Assembly: GCA_963920635.1 (NCBI GenBank)
Contig: OY987298.1
Coordinates: 56,771,949 to 56,835,948, forward strand
DNA from: Pseudeuparius sepicola
Lineage: Eukaryota > Arthropoda > Insecta > Coleoptera > Anthribidae
DNA: 64,000 bases
Reading direction: 5' to 3'
Positions within the stretch are counted from its first letter, which is position 1. Every line of letters starts with the position of its first letter. Below are positions 21,870 through 33,496 of this stretch, piece by piece. The notes beneath the pieces are model-generated. The model did not search any database and was not told the origin of the DNA. It was given only the letters and a program-made list of their open reading frames with translations. The position numbers and the translations under genes are program-made.

Positions 21870-22767
21870 CAGGGTGATTCACGTAAGTGGTTGATTAGAA
21901 GTTTACGGGGAAGGAGTGCGAATTTTGATTTGAAATTTTGGTTTCTTATATAACAGGTTGTAAACTTTCTTTCTACAATATTTTGAACTTCCGATAGCTT
22001 CCGGATTATACCGGAAGTCGATAGCAACTTTGTTATTTCAAATAGAACACCCTATATATTATTACACCATTTGGTTCCCTATTAAATTCCAAATCTTTTT
22101 TCTGAATAAAATGTGTACCCTATTCCTAATCCTTTTCAAGATATTCGCAAATTTTTTATTTTTTTGAGTGTTGCAGCCATCGACCGATGATAACTTTGAA
22201 ATTTATGAATCTGGAAAACTGAAATTTTGGACTGTCGTAGGCGAAAGTCAACTTTATTAAGTGGTCTGTATGCCATTTCAAAATATTGTACAGTGTGTTC
22301 GGGAAAAAATTCCCAATATCAACATCGAAAAATTGAAAAATCTAATTTTTTCAAATGGAACCCATATTTTTTTATTGCACCATTGAAATGCTTGTGAAAA
22401 GACAGTTCAAAAAGCTATAACACACTATATATCTAAAGTTATCATCACTATGGTCGATGGTTGCAACACTAAAAAAAAAATCAACATTTGCGAATATCTC
22501 GAAAAGGGTCAGGAATAGGGTATATATTATATTCAGAAAAAAGATTTTGAATTTAATAGGGAACCAAATGGTGTAATAATATAGAGGGTGTTGTGTTTGA
22601 AATAACAAAGTTGCTATCGACTTCCGGTATAACCAGAAGTTATCGGAAGTTGAAAATATTATAGAAAGAAAGTTTACAACCTGTTATATAAGTAACCAAA
22701 ATTTCAAATCAAAATTCGCACTCCTTACCAGTAAACTTCTAATGAACCACTTACGTGAATCACCCTG
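21870..22767. mobile_element. Foldback TA element, 898 bp
   Basis: Left end CAGGGTGATTCACGTAAGTG, right end CACTTACGTGAATCACCCTG in inverse, bordered by TA at 21868-21869 and 22768-22769. The arms run several hundred bases with strings such as AAAATTTCAAATC, ATCGACTTCCGGTATAA and TTCCCTATTAAATTC. The small loop is near 22300. Non-coding. Same terminal style as the mariner-like elements in this window. Confidence 0.9.
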
Positions 22768-22769
22768 TA

Positions 22770-23432
22770 TAGCAGCTCTTGAAACGGCATACAGGGTAAA
22801 GACAGCGCTGCTTGTTGGTGCTAAATTTTTAGTAAGCCGACTTAGCATATTTACATCCCCTTTGTTTATGCTAATTTCCCCTTCTCATAGCGTACAACAA
22901 AACGCCGTCTCGATCCCATTTCCAGGATCACACAATATTTCGAACAGAAGCCTTTAAGATTGGTTTGCAATTATTTAGTTCGTAATATTTGTAATTTTAA
23001 AAATGTTGAATCTTCGGACTTTTGACTTTTTAGGTTATAATTATGATGTTTAATGCATATTTTCTAGGTATCTCACAGAGGGCGCCACTTACGCTATTTT
23101 TGGATGGTGTTTTGACTCGTAACTTTTTTGAGGTTATCTTTTTGGAAATGCAGGTTCATCATTTTAGTGCACCTTTTTATTCTGAAACAAAATGGTACTC
23201 TTTTTTCATAACGATAAAATCAACCGCATTTAAATTGATAAAACGTGCCCTAAAACTCTTATTAAATCCAACATTCGAAACAAAATTTTGGCTCACCGCT
23301 TTCAAGTGCTACAGATCAAGTGTACAGTCCATATTGCCAAATGGATATAGGTCAAAACATTGTCAAATTCAATCCTTCTAACATTAAGTTGAAAGAATAA
23401 AATATATATATTCTTTTAACTGTGTCCCTATA
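22770..23432. other. Unassigned AT-rich sequence
   Basis: A 112-codon frame at 23043-23381 on the plus strand has a biased, AT-driven composition and no recognisable domain. Near 23395 the string TATATATATTCTTTTAACTGTG resembles sequence near 19390. I see no supported gene. Confidence 0.35.
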
Positions 23433-24934
23433 CAGGGTGTTATTTAAGTACGTAGCCAAACTTCAAGGGGTGATTCTTTGAGTGATTTTAAGAGGAAAAG
23501 TTTATATAAACATAGGTCCGTTATCGCTTCGTTTTCAAGATACAGGGTGTCAAACTTTTTTAAAAAATCTTTTTTTCAACATCTTAATAATCCTTTAGCC
23601 GATTTTGCTGAAATCTGGCAGTGTTATTTACGGTAGAGAGGGGTTAATTTAGATCTAAGTAGATTCAAATTATTAAATCCAGTGGCGTCCCGGGGGGCAC
23701 CGTGACCAATATTTTTGAAGAAAAAATCTACGCCACTGACTTTTTTAAAACTTTTATATGTTTTTCGCATTAAGGAACTAAGAATACAACTTTTTGGTCT
23801 TCTGAGTTTTTTTCGTATCTGGCTTCTTTTTGAGAGAAAAAAAAATAAAAAACACCTTATTGCATGTCGTTGCTTTGTTATTGCATTGCTGCTTTCTCGA
23901 AAACGAAGCAAGATACGAACAAAATTTAAGAGACAAAAAAGTTGTATTCTCGGTTGCTTAATGCGAAAAAAATATAAAAGTTTTAAAAAAGTCAGTGGCG
24001 CACATTTTCTTTTTCTCAAAAATATTGGTTAAGGGACGCCACTGGACTTGATAATGATTGTAATCGACTTTTATATTTTTTTCACATTAAGCAACTAAGA
24101 ATACAACTTTTTTGTCTCTTGAATTTTTTTTGTGTCTTCGTTAGTTTTTGAGAAAAAAATAAAAATCACTTGATTGCATGTCATTGCTTTGTTGTTGCAT
24201 TGCTGCTTTCTCGAAAACGAAGCAAGATACGAACATGATTCAAGAGGCCAAAAAGTTGTATTCTTAGTTGCTTAATGTGAAAAAAAATATAAAAGTAGAT
24301 TACAATTGTTATCAAGTCCAGTGGCGTCCCTTAACCAATATTTTTGAGAAAAAGAAAATGTGCGCCACTGACTTGTTTAAAACTTTTATATTTTTTTCGC
24401 ATTAAGCAACTAAAAATAGAATTTTTTGGTCTCTTGAATCTTGTACGTATCTTGCTTCGTTTTCGAGAAAGCAGCAATGCAACAAAAAAGCAATGACGTG
24501 CAATAAAGTGGTTTTTATTTTTTCTCTGGAAAACGAAGCCAGATACGAAAAAATTCAAGAGACCAAAAAGTTGTATTCTTAGTTCCTTAATGCGAAAAAC
24601 ATATAAAAGTTTAAAAAAATCAGTGTCGTACATTTTTTTTTTTTTCAAAAATATTGGTCACGGTGCCCCCCGGGACGCCACTGGACTTAATAATTTGAAT
24701 CTACTTAGGGCTAAATTAACCCCTCTCTACCATAAATAACACTGCCAGATTTCAGCCAAATCGGCTAAAGGATTATTAAGATGTTGTTGAAAACAAGATA
24801 TTTTTAAAAAAGTTTGACACCCTGTATCGTGAAAACGAAGCGATAACGGACCTATGTTTATATAAACTTTTCATCTTAAAATCACTCAAAGAATCATCCC
24901 TTGAAGTTTGGCTACGTACTTAAATAACACCCTG
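23433..24934. mobile_element. Large foldback TA element, about 1.5 kb
   Basis: Ends CAGGGTGTTATTTAAGTACG and its inverse, with TA on both sides. The arms continue for about 250 bp (TTCAAGGGGTGATTCTTTGA, AACGAAGCGATAACGGACC and others). At 23680 and 24683 each arm contains a mirrored hAT-like terminus, CAGTGGCGTCCCGGGGGGC. The middle is built from four alternating half-units that share the strings AACTTTTATAT, GCATTAAG, AATACAACTTTTT and CGAAAACGAAGC. Open frames on both strands (105-131 codons) are a by-product of this inverted repetition. Confidence 0.88.
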
Positions 24935-24936
24935 TA

Positions 24937-26552
24937 TAGCGACGACTATAAAGAGTGAATAGTTCCCGGTGTCAAGGTACCTACCTGAACACACGAAGCT
25001 TTGTTTTTTTACATAATAAAATATTGTTTTCAAATTTTGTACACCATTATGATTTTACTCATTATGAAGAACTTTTGACTGAAGAAACTTTGTTGCTGCT
25101 TGCAGTAAACAGATATAACAACAATACGCGATGTTCTCCTAGGCACCCGCATATACAGTTGGAATAATATCTAATAATAATAACAAGAGGCGTTAGATAT
25201 CCGACCTAAAAAGAATTCCGATATGTAAACGATGTACTTTGCATACAAAGAGGAATTTTTAGAAAAGAAAAACTAGGAGATGGAATCGGGAAGGGCCCAA
25301 AGGGAAAAGAATGTGTGCCATGTTCTACGAGCCGATCACATGCAGATATGTAAATGGCCTGCTAATGGGGCTGAGGCCTACCCTACCTGGAATTGAAAAC
25401 TATCCAGGAATTTAAAATTTTCATATAAAATTTTAATTTCTGTTCTGCAGACTAATTATAATTGTACAGAATCGGAATCATATTTGCACTCAACAATTTG
25501 TAGACTGGGAATATGGTTGCACTAGGCAAAAATATTATTAAAAAAATTCAATTAATAAAGTCAAGTGGTAGAATAATTTCATATTTTTTTAGTATACCAA
25601 TTTTTCCACGAGTCAGCCTACAGCTAGAGTGTAGGCCATCGAAGCGGAAACAACTAATTGAGATATATAGTAGAAACTGAGATAAGTATAAAAGTATACG
25701 AGTGACCAGTGACCACAGTTTTTGTTTATAAACCTTGACAATTTATTTAATATAATTTTAGAACAAAAATTTTCTATAAACATGGATGCGTAAACCCTTA
25801 GTTTTCAAACTCTTTATGTAGTATCAAGTCCTCAAGACTCACAGCTACATAAAAGAAGCGCCCATTTAGATCCACCAGTGGCGTGCGTATCAAAAAGTAG
25901 AAAAACGATAAAACACAATCTTATTTATTTTGGGATTCCGCTACAACCTACCATATTATGTACGAAAATGTTTTTTTTCTAATTCCTCATAAGTATTACA
26001 CTCATGGAAATTGAACAATTTTTCTCTTAAAAATATTCAATATAAATTTAAAAAATTAGTTGAATTTTTCAAAAAGCTTTTGGTGAATTTAAATAGGCAC
26101 TTTTTCATCATACCTGTAGGTCTTGAAGACCTATTACTACATACAAAGTTTAAAGTCGATATATATTTTCGTCTTGCTTAACCGCTCTGTATCTCGAAAA
26201 CTAACGGTTTATATACTATATTGATGTTTATTGGAACTTGTCCTACACAGACTTTTTCTACAAATTGTTTTTTGAAATCACTGATTGTTCATACTCCGTA
26301 CATAAATTTTAAAAATGCCTTTGCGATAGAATTTTTAGAATATTTTAGGGTTTTGAAACACATTTTAATGTCAATTGCGGAAGGCCCAGGCTGTATTATA
26401 AAAGTCAGAACAGGAATATTATTTTATTAAACCTTTCTCTTGTACTTTTCAAAACAAAATTTAAGGTATTTTACACAACAATGTGCTTAAAAGATTTAGT
26501 GCCTATTTGCCTATAGAAGCATGTTCAAAAGTGTATGAAATAGACAATTAAT
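24937..26552. other. Unassigned AT-rich sequence
   Basis: No terminal repeats, RNA genes or conserved protein motifs were recognised. Short frames near 24955 and 26221 (about 70 codons) have no family features. Confidence 0.4.
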
Positions 26553-26830
26553 GATATGCAAATATTTGGAAAAAGTGTTCTACAGGTGACTTTAGGGATC
26601 CCCTGCAAACAGTTATTCCAGCCTTAATGGGGGACAAAAATATGGGATTTGATTTTTTTCTCAACAACGGGTACATCTAAAAACTTGGGTTTTTTATTAC
26701 CAGCAAATTGGAAGACACTTTACTCTAGAATTATTTTTTTCACTCTATGCATCCTATGGGTAGAAACTCGAAACGCCTATTTCTATTATTCGTTTTTTTT
26801 ACAGAAAATTTTTTAAGTTATTTATTTGTA
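26553..26830. repeat. Dispersed repeat, copy 2 (partner at 7013-7310)
   Basis: Begins GCAAATATTTGGAAAAAGTG and follows the partner copy through TTTTTCTCAA, TTACCAGCAAATTGGAAGAC and GGTAGAAACTCGAAACGCC. A short insertion (GATCCCCTGCAAACAG) distinguishes it. No coding sequence. Confidence 0.6.
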
Positions 26831-27077
26831 AAAAGAATTCGTATTGGTATCAAATTTATTTAGAAATATTTTTTACTTTTTAATATTTGTTCTTTAACTT
26901 AATAATTTCTCTGGAAAAATATAATGTTTTGTTCTGTATTAAATACATTGGCGATTACGTAAAAACATAGTAGGCGGGTGTCATTTTTGTCACATTCGTC
27001 TTTTATACTGTTTACGATGGCAGTAGGGAATATTTTTTCCTATATTCAAAGAGGGATATTTGAATAAAAAATGTATA

Positions 27078-27413
27078 CAGAGTGTCCAACTTTAAAACTG
27101 TAAAAATCCGTAAAATCTTAATTTTTGGAGATAATCGCCTAAACTTTTTTTGACCGCAAAAACCGCTGGGGGTTTTGGGGTATTCTGATTAACGTTGTGG
27201 GGTCAGATTTTAAATAAAAAAAATCGCTAAATGGTTTTAGTGAAAATTGGGGGAATAAAAAACTCGCAGCCGCCCTGGATTTGCATTTTGAAAATGACAG
27301 GAAGGTTAAAAGAAGCGGTTTTTGAAGGCCTTTCAAACAAAAAGAAGTTTAGGCGATTATCTCCAAAAATGAAGATTTTACGGATTTGTACAGTTTTAAA
27401 GTTGGACACCCGG
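27078..27413. mobile_element. TA MITE, 336 bp, with about 70-bp inverted ends
   Basis: Left end CAGAGTGTCCAACTTTAAAA, right end TTTTAAAGTTGGACACCCGG, bordered by TA. The arms continue through AATCCGTAAAATCTT and GGAGATAATCGCCTAAACTT. The interior of about 190 bp reappears in inverse orientation at 55285-55500 without the ends, which shows it is a dispersed family. The open frames on both strands here reflect the inverted arms and are not genes. Confidence 0.88.
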
Positions 27414-27415
27414 TA

Positions 27416-28019
27416 TACTTTTGGCAAACTTTAAAAAAATAAACTATAAACTAACTTACAAACAATTTCTGTAAAAAAGACTATTAGCTGTTTCAAGTTT
27501 CTACGCTTAGCTTACTTTCTTACATTGCAGATTAGTCGGCGAAATGCATTCTAGTTTTTTTTTTATAATATTATTATTATCTTTTCAGTTAAGCAGAAGT
27601 GGTAAATAAAATCGCAGTAATTAAATTTAGAGAGTACCAGAGTATCACACAAGATTTTCCTAAGTTAAAAGATCAGAAAAAGTCTGCTATTAAAAATTAT
27701 TTTCAAAGAAAGATGATTGTTGCATCATTTTTACATGCTCCCTAAACATAATGTTAATATCCAAGATAACACCAAGTTTTTAGAAGAGGTAGAGACATTG
27801 TCCAAGTGTAGATATTTATTAAAATTGTTCAAAAATTTGCTGAATTCTATTCGAAAATATCATCAATTTAGATTTAGGAAGTAGGATTTAATTGAAGTTT
27901 ATGACTATCAGAGATTTGTTTGAGAAGTTTTAGGTCGAAGTAGTTTTTTTTGGGCTGCACTACAGAGGGATTTACCCAGTTACGGGGACCACGCCGACGT
28001 TACGCGGTTACGCGTCCCC
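27416..28019. other. Unassigned AT-rich sequence
   Basis: Nothing was recognised between the MITE and the 3' side of the LINE relic. The last 60 bases (CGCGGTTACGCG palindromic strings) may already belong to the LINE 3' region. Confidence 0.35.
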
Positions 28020-29215
28020 CTTCATTTTTTCTAGCAGGAGATTGTCTGGCTCGAGACCAACTCCATAACAGACGATTCTTAAGTCTGATGTTTCTTGAAA
28101 GTTTTCTCGATTAAAACAAAAATGTAAAGTTGGGTGTCATCAGCGTAAACCTGGATATTGCAAAATTTTATCGATATTAGAATGTCTGATGTGTAAATCA
28201 AAAACAAAAGAGCCTTGCGGAACGCCTGACTGCACAATAACGAAGTCAGAATATTTACCCTCACATAGGATACATTGGGAAAGTCCCTCAAAATAAGAGG
28301 ATATAGTAACCTAAGTGCCCCTTCTCGAAGCCATAATACTCCATTAGTTCGAGATAAATTATTGCTTCTAACTTCGAGAATTTTATGTACAAGAGCACAT
28401 CCCATTTTTTATCTCTGGCTGTAATTACATCATCGATGACATTGCTTAATGCAGTTGCTGTGCTAAAACCCTTCCTAAAATCATTTAGATAGTCAAGCAG
28501 TATTTTGTGTGCATTTATGAAGTAAAAAAATGGACTATATTGAATTTTTTCATATATTTTAGTTATTGTAGGTAGAATGCTTACTATTCTCAGATCGTTT
28601 AAAGATTCTAGCTTAGGCTTTTTAGGACCTATTGAAGATTTTCCATTTGTCAGGGAAGCAATGAACCTCAAATATGTAGGTACAACAATTTATAATATAT
28701 GTAGAATGAAGCATCGTAGCAGTAATCCCATGGGTGGATATAATATATACTAGTTAGTATCTATATTATAGACATAGGTATTCGTACATAATAATATTAT
28801 GTATGTCTATGCAACTGCGGCAAGTTTAAAAGAGAAGCCAGCATCTTTAAATATATATTTTGATTATAAAAATTAATTTTTTGCGATAGTTCCCTCTAGT
28901 TTGTAAAAAATTGTGGAAACAGTGACTAATTTCATCAAGATTGGAAAGATGTTCAGAGATAATGCTCCTTTTTTTTAGTACGTACACAAAAATTATCGAG
29001 GCTCTTCCACATTTTATTTTAGACATCCCGTGAGAGGATAACGTACTGAGGTAGTTGCGATTGGCCTCTCTGGCTTTAGTGACGGTAAAATTTCGCAATT
29101 TTTTATAAGCATTTGAATTATTGTAGTCATTTTTTCTATTCTAAATTTTTGAAGTGCTTTATCTTGCAATTTCACGAAGATTTTAAAGTTTGGGGCAACC
29201 TAAGGAGCTTTAGCC

Positions 29216-29720
29216 TTGGTTACTCTGACCTCCTATACTGGCGCATGTACCTATGGTACAAATGATCTCACTTTCACTTGGAACAGCATAAAAACGCTTG
29301 GGCGGCGCTTCTTTGTAAAACAAGACCAAGTCATAGGCGGCGCGCCGCCCTTAACAATATTATACAAGTTTTATTTAAATGCTCTAAAAAAAGAATAAAA
29401 TAAACTTGGAGAAATAATTCAAACCAAAGCAAACCAATAATTTTGTTACACGCAAAACAACACCAAACAAAAATCTATTCACAAAACCAAAATCCATAAA
29501 ATAAAGCGCAATCCTTATTTCCGTGCACGGCACTGGTTATACTGGCCTAACTGGCCCACGTCAACACTTGCTCAACACTCGCTTTCTTATTGGATGCCTC
29601 CTTGACTAGGCCGACGTCGACCGCATAAAAACCCTTGAATTTTATAAGGGTGTAGTAGTAGTAGTAGTAGCAGAGTGTTGTAAATGCTATGAAATAGATC
29701 GCGCCCCGAATATCACTGTA
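29216..29720. other. Probable insertion within the LINE relic
   Basis: This stretch interrupts the LINE between the endonuclease and reverse transcriptase linker. It contains GC-rich strings (GGCGGCGCGCCGCCC), AATAAA-type strings on both strands and a (GTA) microsatellite at 29652-29671. It could be a solo LTR or another small element. No target duplication could be fixed. Confidence 0.4.
29652..29671. repeat. GTA microsatellite
   Basis: Six to seven uninterrupted GTA units followed by GCAG. Confidence 0.85.
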
Positions 29721-30850
29721 AAGATGAAAATTTTCTTATGAATATAGTTCTCATAGAAAATGTTATTCTAAGCCAAATTATGCAGGTCTTCCATAAATTT
29801 TGCACTGTTAAAATATCTAAATGATCGGTGTCTTATTATTTTAGGTTCCTTTTTATTGAGAGCAAGTAACAGTTAGTTTGCAAAAGACCAACCTGTGATG
29901 AGAAATATGATCTGCAGATAGGGTACCAAAATTTTTAACAATATCACGATAACTTACAAAAATTTGGTCTAACAATGTGTGAGTTGTGCGAAATTGAAGT
30001 CCTCAAAACAACGAATCAAAGGGTTATCTAGATTTAGAAAGTCAATATTATTTTTAAAATCATTTATAAAGTTCGAAATACAGAGTTTTTGGAGGACGAT
30101 ACAAAAGTCCGAACGCAAATTTCAGTTTAATAAAATTAATTCGGAAAAATGAAAAATCTAATTGAGAAATCAAAATAAACCTACTCTGGTCATAATGCAA
30201 GGTCATAACCATTAATATTAAGATGATAAAATTTCACGTTTTTTACAAAAAGAAAGTTAGAGGCTTTATGGGACTATAAATTTTGGCAACTGGTAATATC
30301 ATACCAACATCCAAGTTCTAATGGATGTGCCGGTGTTTTCATATTTGAATAGTTCGAAAAGGTAGACTACGACAGCTGTTTCCCCTTATTAGGTTCATCA
30401 AGGCAGCCATAACCTTCCCGAACGACTCAAACCGAAACGATAGCAGTTATAATAGTGTAACTTGCACTTGGAGGTGAGAAACCAACCATGTAGTATCAAG
30501 CTGATAGTACCAGAGCCGAAATTTCACAAAACATAGTAAACACCAACAAGAAAAAATTAGGTTGGTGTTGAATCCAGAAAACTACAAAATAAATGTGAAG
30601 AAGAAGTGACACAGGAAACAGGCTTATTGACCATTCACCATTGTATCTTCCATAGTGGAAATCAACAAGGATCTGGCCGGGAGCCCTATCCTTGTGAAAC
30701 TTGCATCCTATAGCCGTAGAATATTAAGTGCAGTCTCATCCGCGTTCTTTGTCAGCCATGTTTCAGTCAACACGACAATGTCAAAATCTTGTTGTAATCA
30801 AGATTAATATATAGGAAGGTTAGGACATTCCCACATACTCTTAAACAAAG

Positions 30851-32723
30851 CCAAAGGCGGTCCCTTTGCACCAGCAACTTCGTGCGACGATGCCGCTCTC
30901 ACCAGCTGGCCTTCAGCTTGATGCCAATGGCGTATCAAAAGGAACAACACGGATATTGAAAACCGAAAACAAAGTAAAAACACAAATATAAAACAAAAAT
31001 GCGACGCACCAACATACTCTACAAAGTTCCGTTATTTCATTGCACAAACATTAAAATGAAGAAATAACCGAAAACAGCCAAAACAACATAAATATACACC
31101 ATAAACAAAGTACCTACATGCCAAAAACGTCTGTGTGCGCCTATGGCTGGAAGCGTTATCTATTTAGGGAGTTACTAAATCGCCAATTCACGTGTAAATG
31201 CTACCAACCTAAATCGCGGCCTTTCCCCCCTTTGCCTCTCTCACCCCCCCTTCTCTTCCAAGTCGTCGAATGTCCTAACCTTGCTATAAACTAACCTTGG
31301 TTGTAATATAATAGTTTTAAATTCATGAAAAACTGCAAAAATTAATACACGTACATTCAAATCTGCCACTTTCATATTAATTTACGAGAAAATAAACATA
31401 AAACAATATTTTATACCCCCTTTTCATCTTTTTATGTTATGTTATATTGTAGAAAGCAGAGTTTATAAAAACGTACAATATAAGCATTAAATCAACGGAA
31501 AACTAACCAAGAAAAGATAATATAATAAGTGAATATATAATTATAAACCAATACCTATCCATAAGTTCACAGACTCAGCCATATTGCATTATCGCTCACT
31601 TATTATAATAAGCAAATGCAGTTAAATGCATATACCTACATATTTATATAAACCTATCTATTGATTCTTAGCAGCAATACGCTTCGTTTTCTTAGGACTG
31701 TAAAAACTCTCAAACAAGAACTATCCTTAGGAAAAACTTGCCATTTACATAATGTCCATCTAACAAAATTACCATGTGTTGCGCCCTATACAGGGTGCCC
31801 CAGAAATAAGAAGCAAAATTTTAACCAAAACTGTTGATTGACTAAATAATAACATAGGTAATAATAAAAAAGCAAGAATTGGGAGGAGAATTATCTACTA
31901 ATTACTAAAGTGTCAAACTAAAATTTACTATTAATAAAACTTATTATTACTAAAATTCTCAAATTTATGACTTATGACAAAAATATCAACGTTAGTGGGC
32001 AAAAATCCGGAGTGTTTATTCTACATTCGATTCCAGCAACTTTTGATGATGAACACTGTGTTGCACATTGCACATTACCTCTTATTACAAAAAATGCATG
32101 CCTATTTACGTATTTAAAACTGAAAAAGTTCAAGTATTGTTTTTCTATGATCTTCATCTTCGGCCCTAACTACATACCTAGTTTTCTCTTTAAACCTCCA
32201 TTCAAAAATGTTATAAAGCGAAGTTTGCCTTTATTAGTCCAATTTGGGGGCATTCATAGACGTATATAATACGTTTCTCGTCGTCCCTTTCAAAGAGCAA
32301 TTTTTATCGCAAAGCCCTTTTGCTTCCGGTTTGCTACAGAGCAAGATTAATGCGGGGCTTTTACGCGGGCTATTAGCCTTTAGGTCAGCGGGCCCGTATT
32401 AACAAAGATTAAATCAATTATGAATTATTATTTCTTACTATCAGGCCGTCGCCAGAGTCCGGCGGGGCAACGGTTACAAAGTGCATCCTGCAGGTTAGTT
32501 CCGGGAAGAAGGTTGAGCGCCTACCCTGAATTATAGTCGGAATGGGAGCAAAGGGGCAAACAGCTATTATCTGGCGTTGATAAAACATTTTGGGAATTGG
32601 TACTAAAGTAAGTATATACCCAAAAATAACTTGATTAGGTATTTAAAGTGATTATTTCCCTCGTACTGCTTGCATCCACTAAGGTAACTCCTATCATAAA
32701 AATCCTACCTAGCCTCTGCTAGG
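30851..32723. other. Unassigned sequence with one TA-element end
   Basis: AT-rich with a C-rich patch at 31215-31260. At 31793 a TA is followed by CAGGGTGCCCCAGAAATAAG, a typical TA-element end without a recognisable partner. A 100-codon frame at 31967-32269 has no domain features. A GC-richer stretch at 32290-32560 includes AGATTAAATCAATTATGAAT, weakly like the blocks at 6740 and 7555. Confidence 0.4.
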
Positions 32724-32778
32724 GATAATTGCACTTGTGCAAGTTATCGCGGTAATTGCACTTGTGCAAATTATCACT
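32724..32778. repeat. Two tandem near-palindromes
   Basis: GATAATTGCACTTGTGCAAG followed by TTATC, then GCGG, then TAATTGCACTTGTGCAAATT followed by ATC. Each is a dyad with TTGCAC and GTGCAA half-sites. It could be a paired protein-binding site or a duplicated mini-palindrome. Confidence 0.75.
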
Positions 32779-33269
32779 TCGTTGCTTAGCAACCGCGAAT
32801 CACGTACCTACTTCTTAAAGTTTGTGTGTTTCACACTGTTCTAAATTATGCAGCTTATAAATTATGTTGCGGTACTATTAAGCATTGTATCAATGCTTCC
32901 ACATTGCTAAATTTTTGTTATTGGACCTCCGTCTCCGTTTAAATTTATGACACATTCAGAAAATAAACCAACGCTGACAGGGTGTAGGTATAATCGCATT
33001 TGCCTTGGATATCCAAGCGTCATGTTTGTTTACTCGAACGCTACAGTAGAAGCTGTCAATAAACTCGTTCAAAATTAATCGTTTTGGAAATGTAAACATA
33101 GAAAAAATTAATACAGAAATTATTAAATCGTATTCGAGCAAAACCACTCGTACAAATTGGGCCAATTTATGATCGTGATCTTTCTAGGCAAAATAGCGCT
33201 TTCGAAAAAAATATATATCGATAAAATGTTCGACACTTGTGATATTACATACGATAATAGTTATTTTTG
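32779..33269. other. Unassigned AT-rich sequence
   Basis: A 69-codon minus-strand frame (32956-33165) has no recognisable features. Nothing else was seen. Confidence 0.35.
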
Positions 33270-33345
33270 TAGCAAGGCACTGAAACTGAAGTTCAGCTTT
33301 TTATAACGAATGTGGAACTCAAACACTAGCCCAAAGAATCTGAGG
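33270..33345. repeat. Single arm of the MITE family at 14031
   Basis: AGCAAGGCACTGAA, then GAAGTTCAGCTTTTTAT and AATGTGG, parallel the left arm of the palindromic MITE at 14031-14140. The right arm is absent. Confidence 0.6.
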
Positions 33346-33496
33346 TCAATGGATTAACCAAAGGCATCGTATCCAGATGCCTTTGGCAATAACCTATAGG
33401 GTTCCTGGATAGGGAGAGTTGGGACAAGAAAGTCATTAGTATCATTATTCGCCGATTTTGGGCATTATTCGGCTAGATTATTTTTTTATCTTTTAC

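Larger units (their letters stand above)
28020..30850 (-). pseudogene. Non-LTR retrotransposon (Jockey/CR1-like LINE) relic
   Basis: On the minus strand the endonuclease starts near 30800 with DFDIVVLTETWL, which contains the conserved glutamate motif. It continues with LYRPP and ends with SADHISHHRLV near 29890. A linker before the polymerase (NFKIFVKLQDKAL, AREANRNYLS) lies at 29200-29050. Reverse transcriptase pieces follow at 28671-28290 (LNDLRIVSILP, GFSTATALSNVIDDV) and the catalytic box YADDTQLY at about 28125. Many stops and shifts are present. About 0.5 kb of unrelated sequence (29216-29720) separates endonuclease and polymerase. Copies like this move by target-primed reverse transcription; this one is dead. 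Confidence 0.8.

Noticed and set aside
23624..24648. Three similar proteins of 105-131 codons on both strands
   Set aside because: They are translations of alternating inverted half-units of one foldback element, so similarity and openness come from the DNA symmetry. Composition is AT-driven and no domain is present.
31967..32269. 100-codon gene
   Set aside because: No motif, signal peptide or membrane pattern beyond AT-biased hydrophobic residues. The opposite strand is also open.
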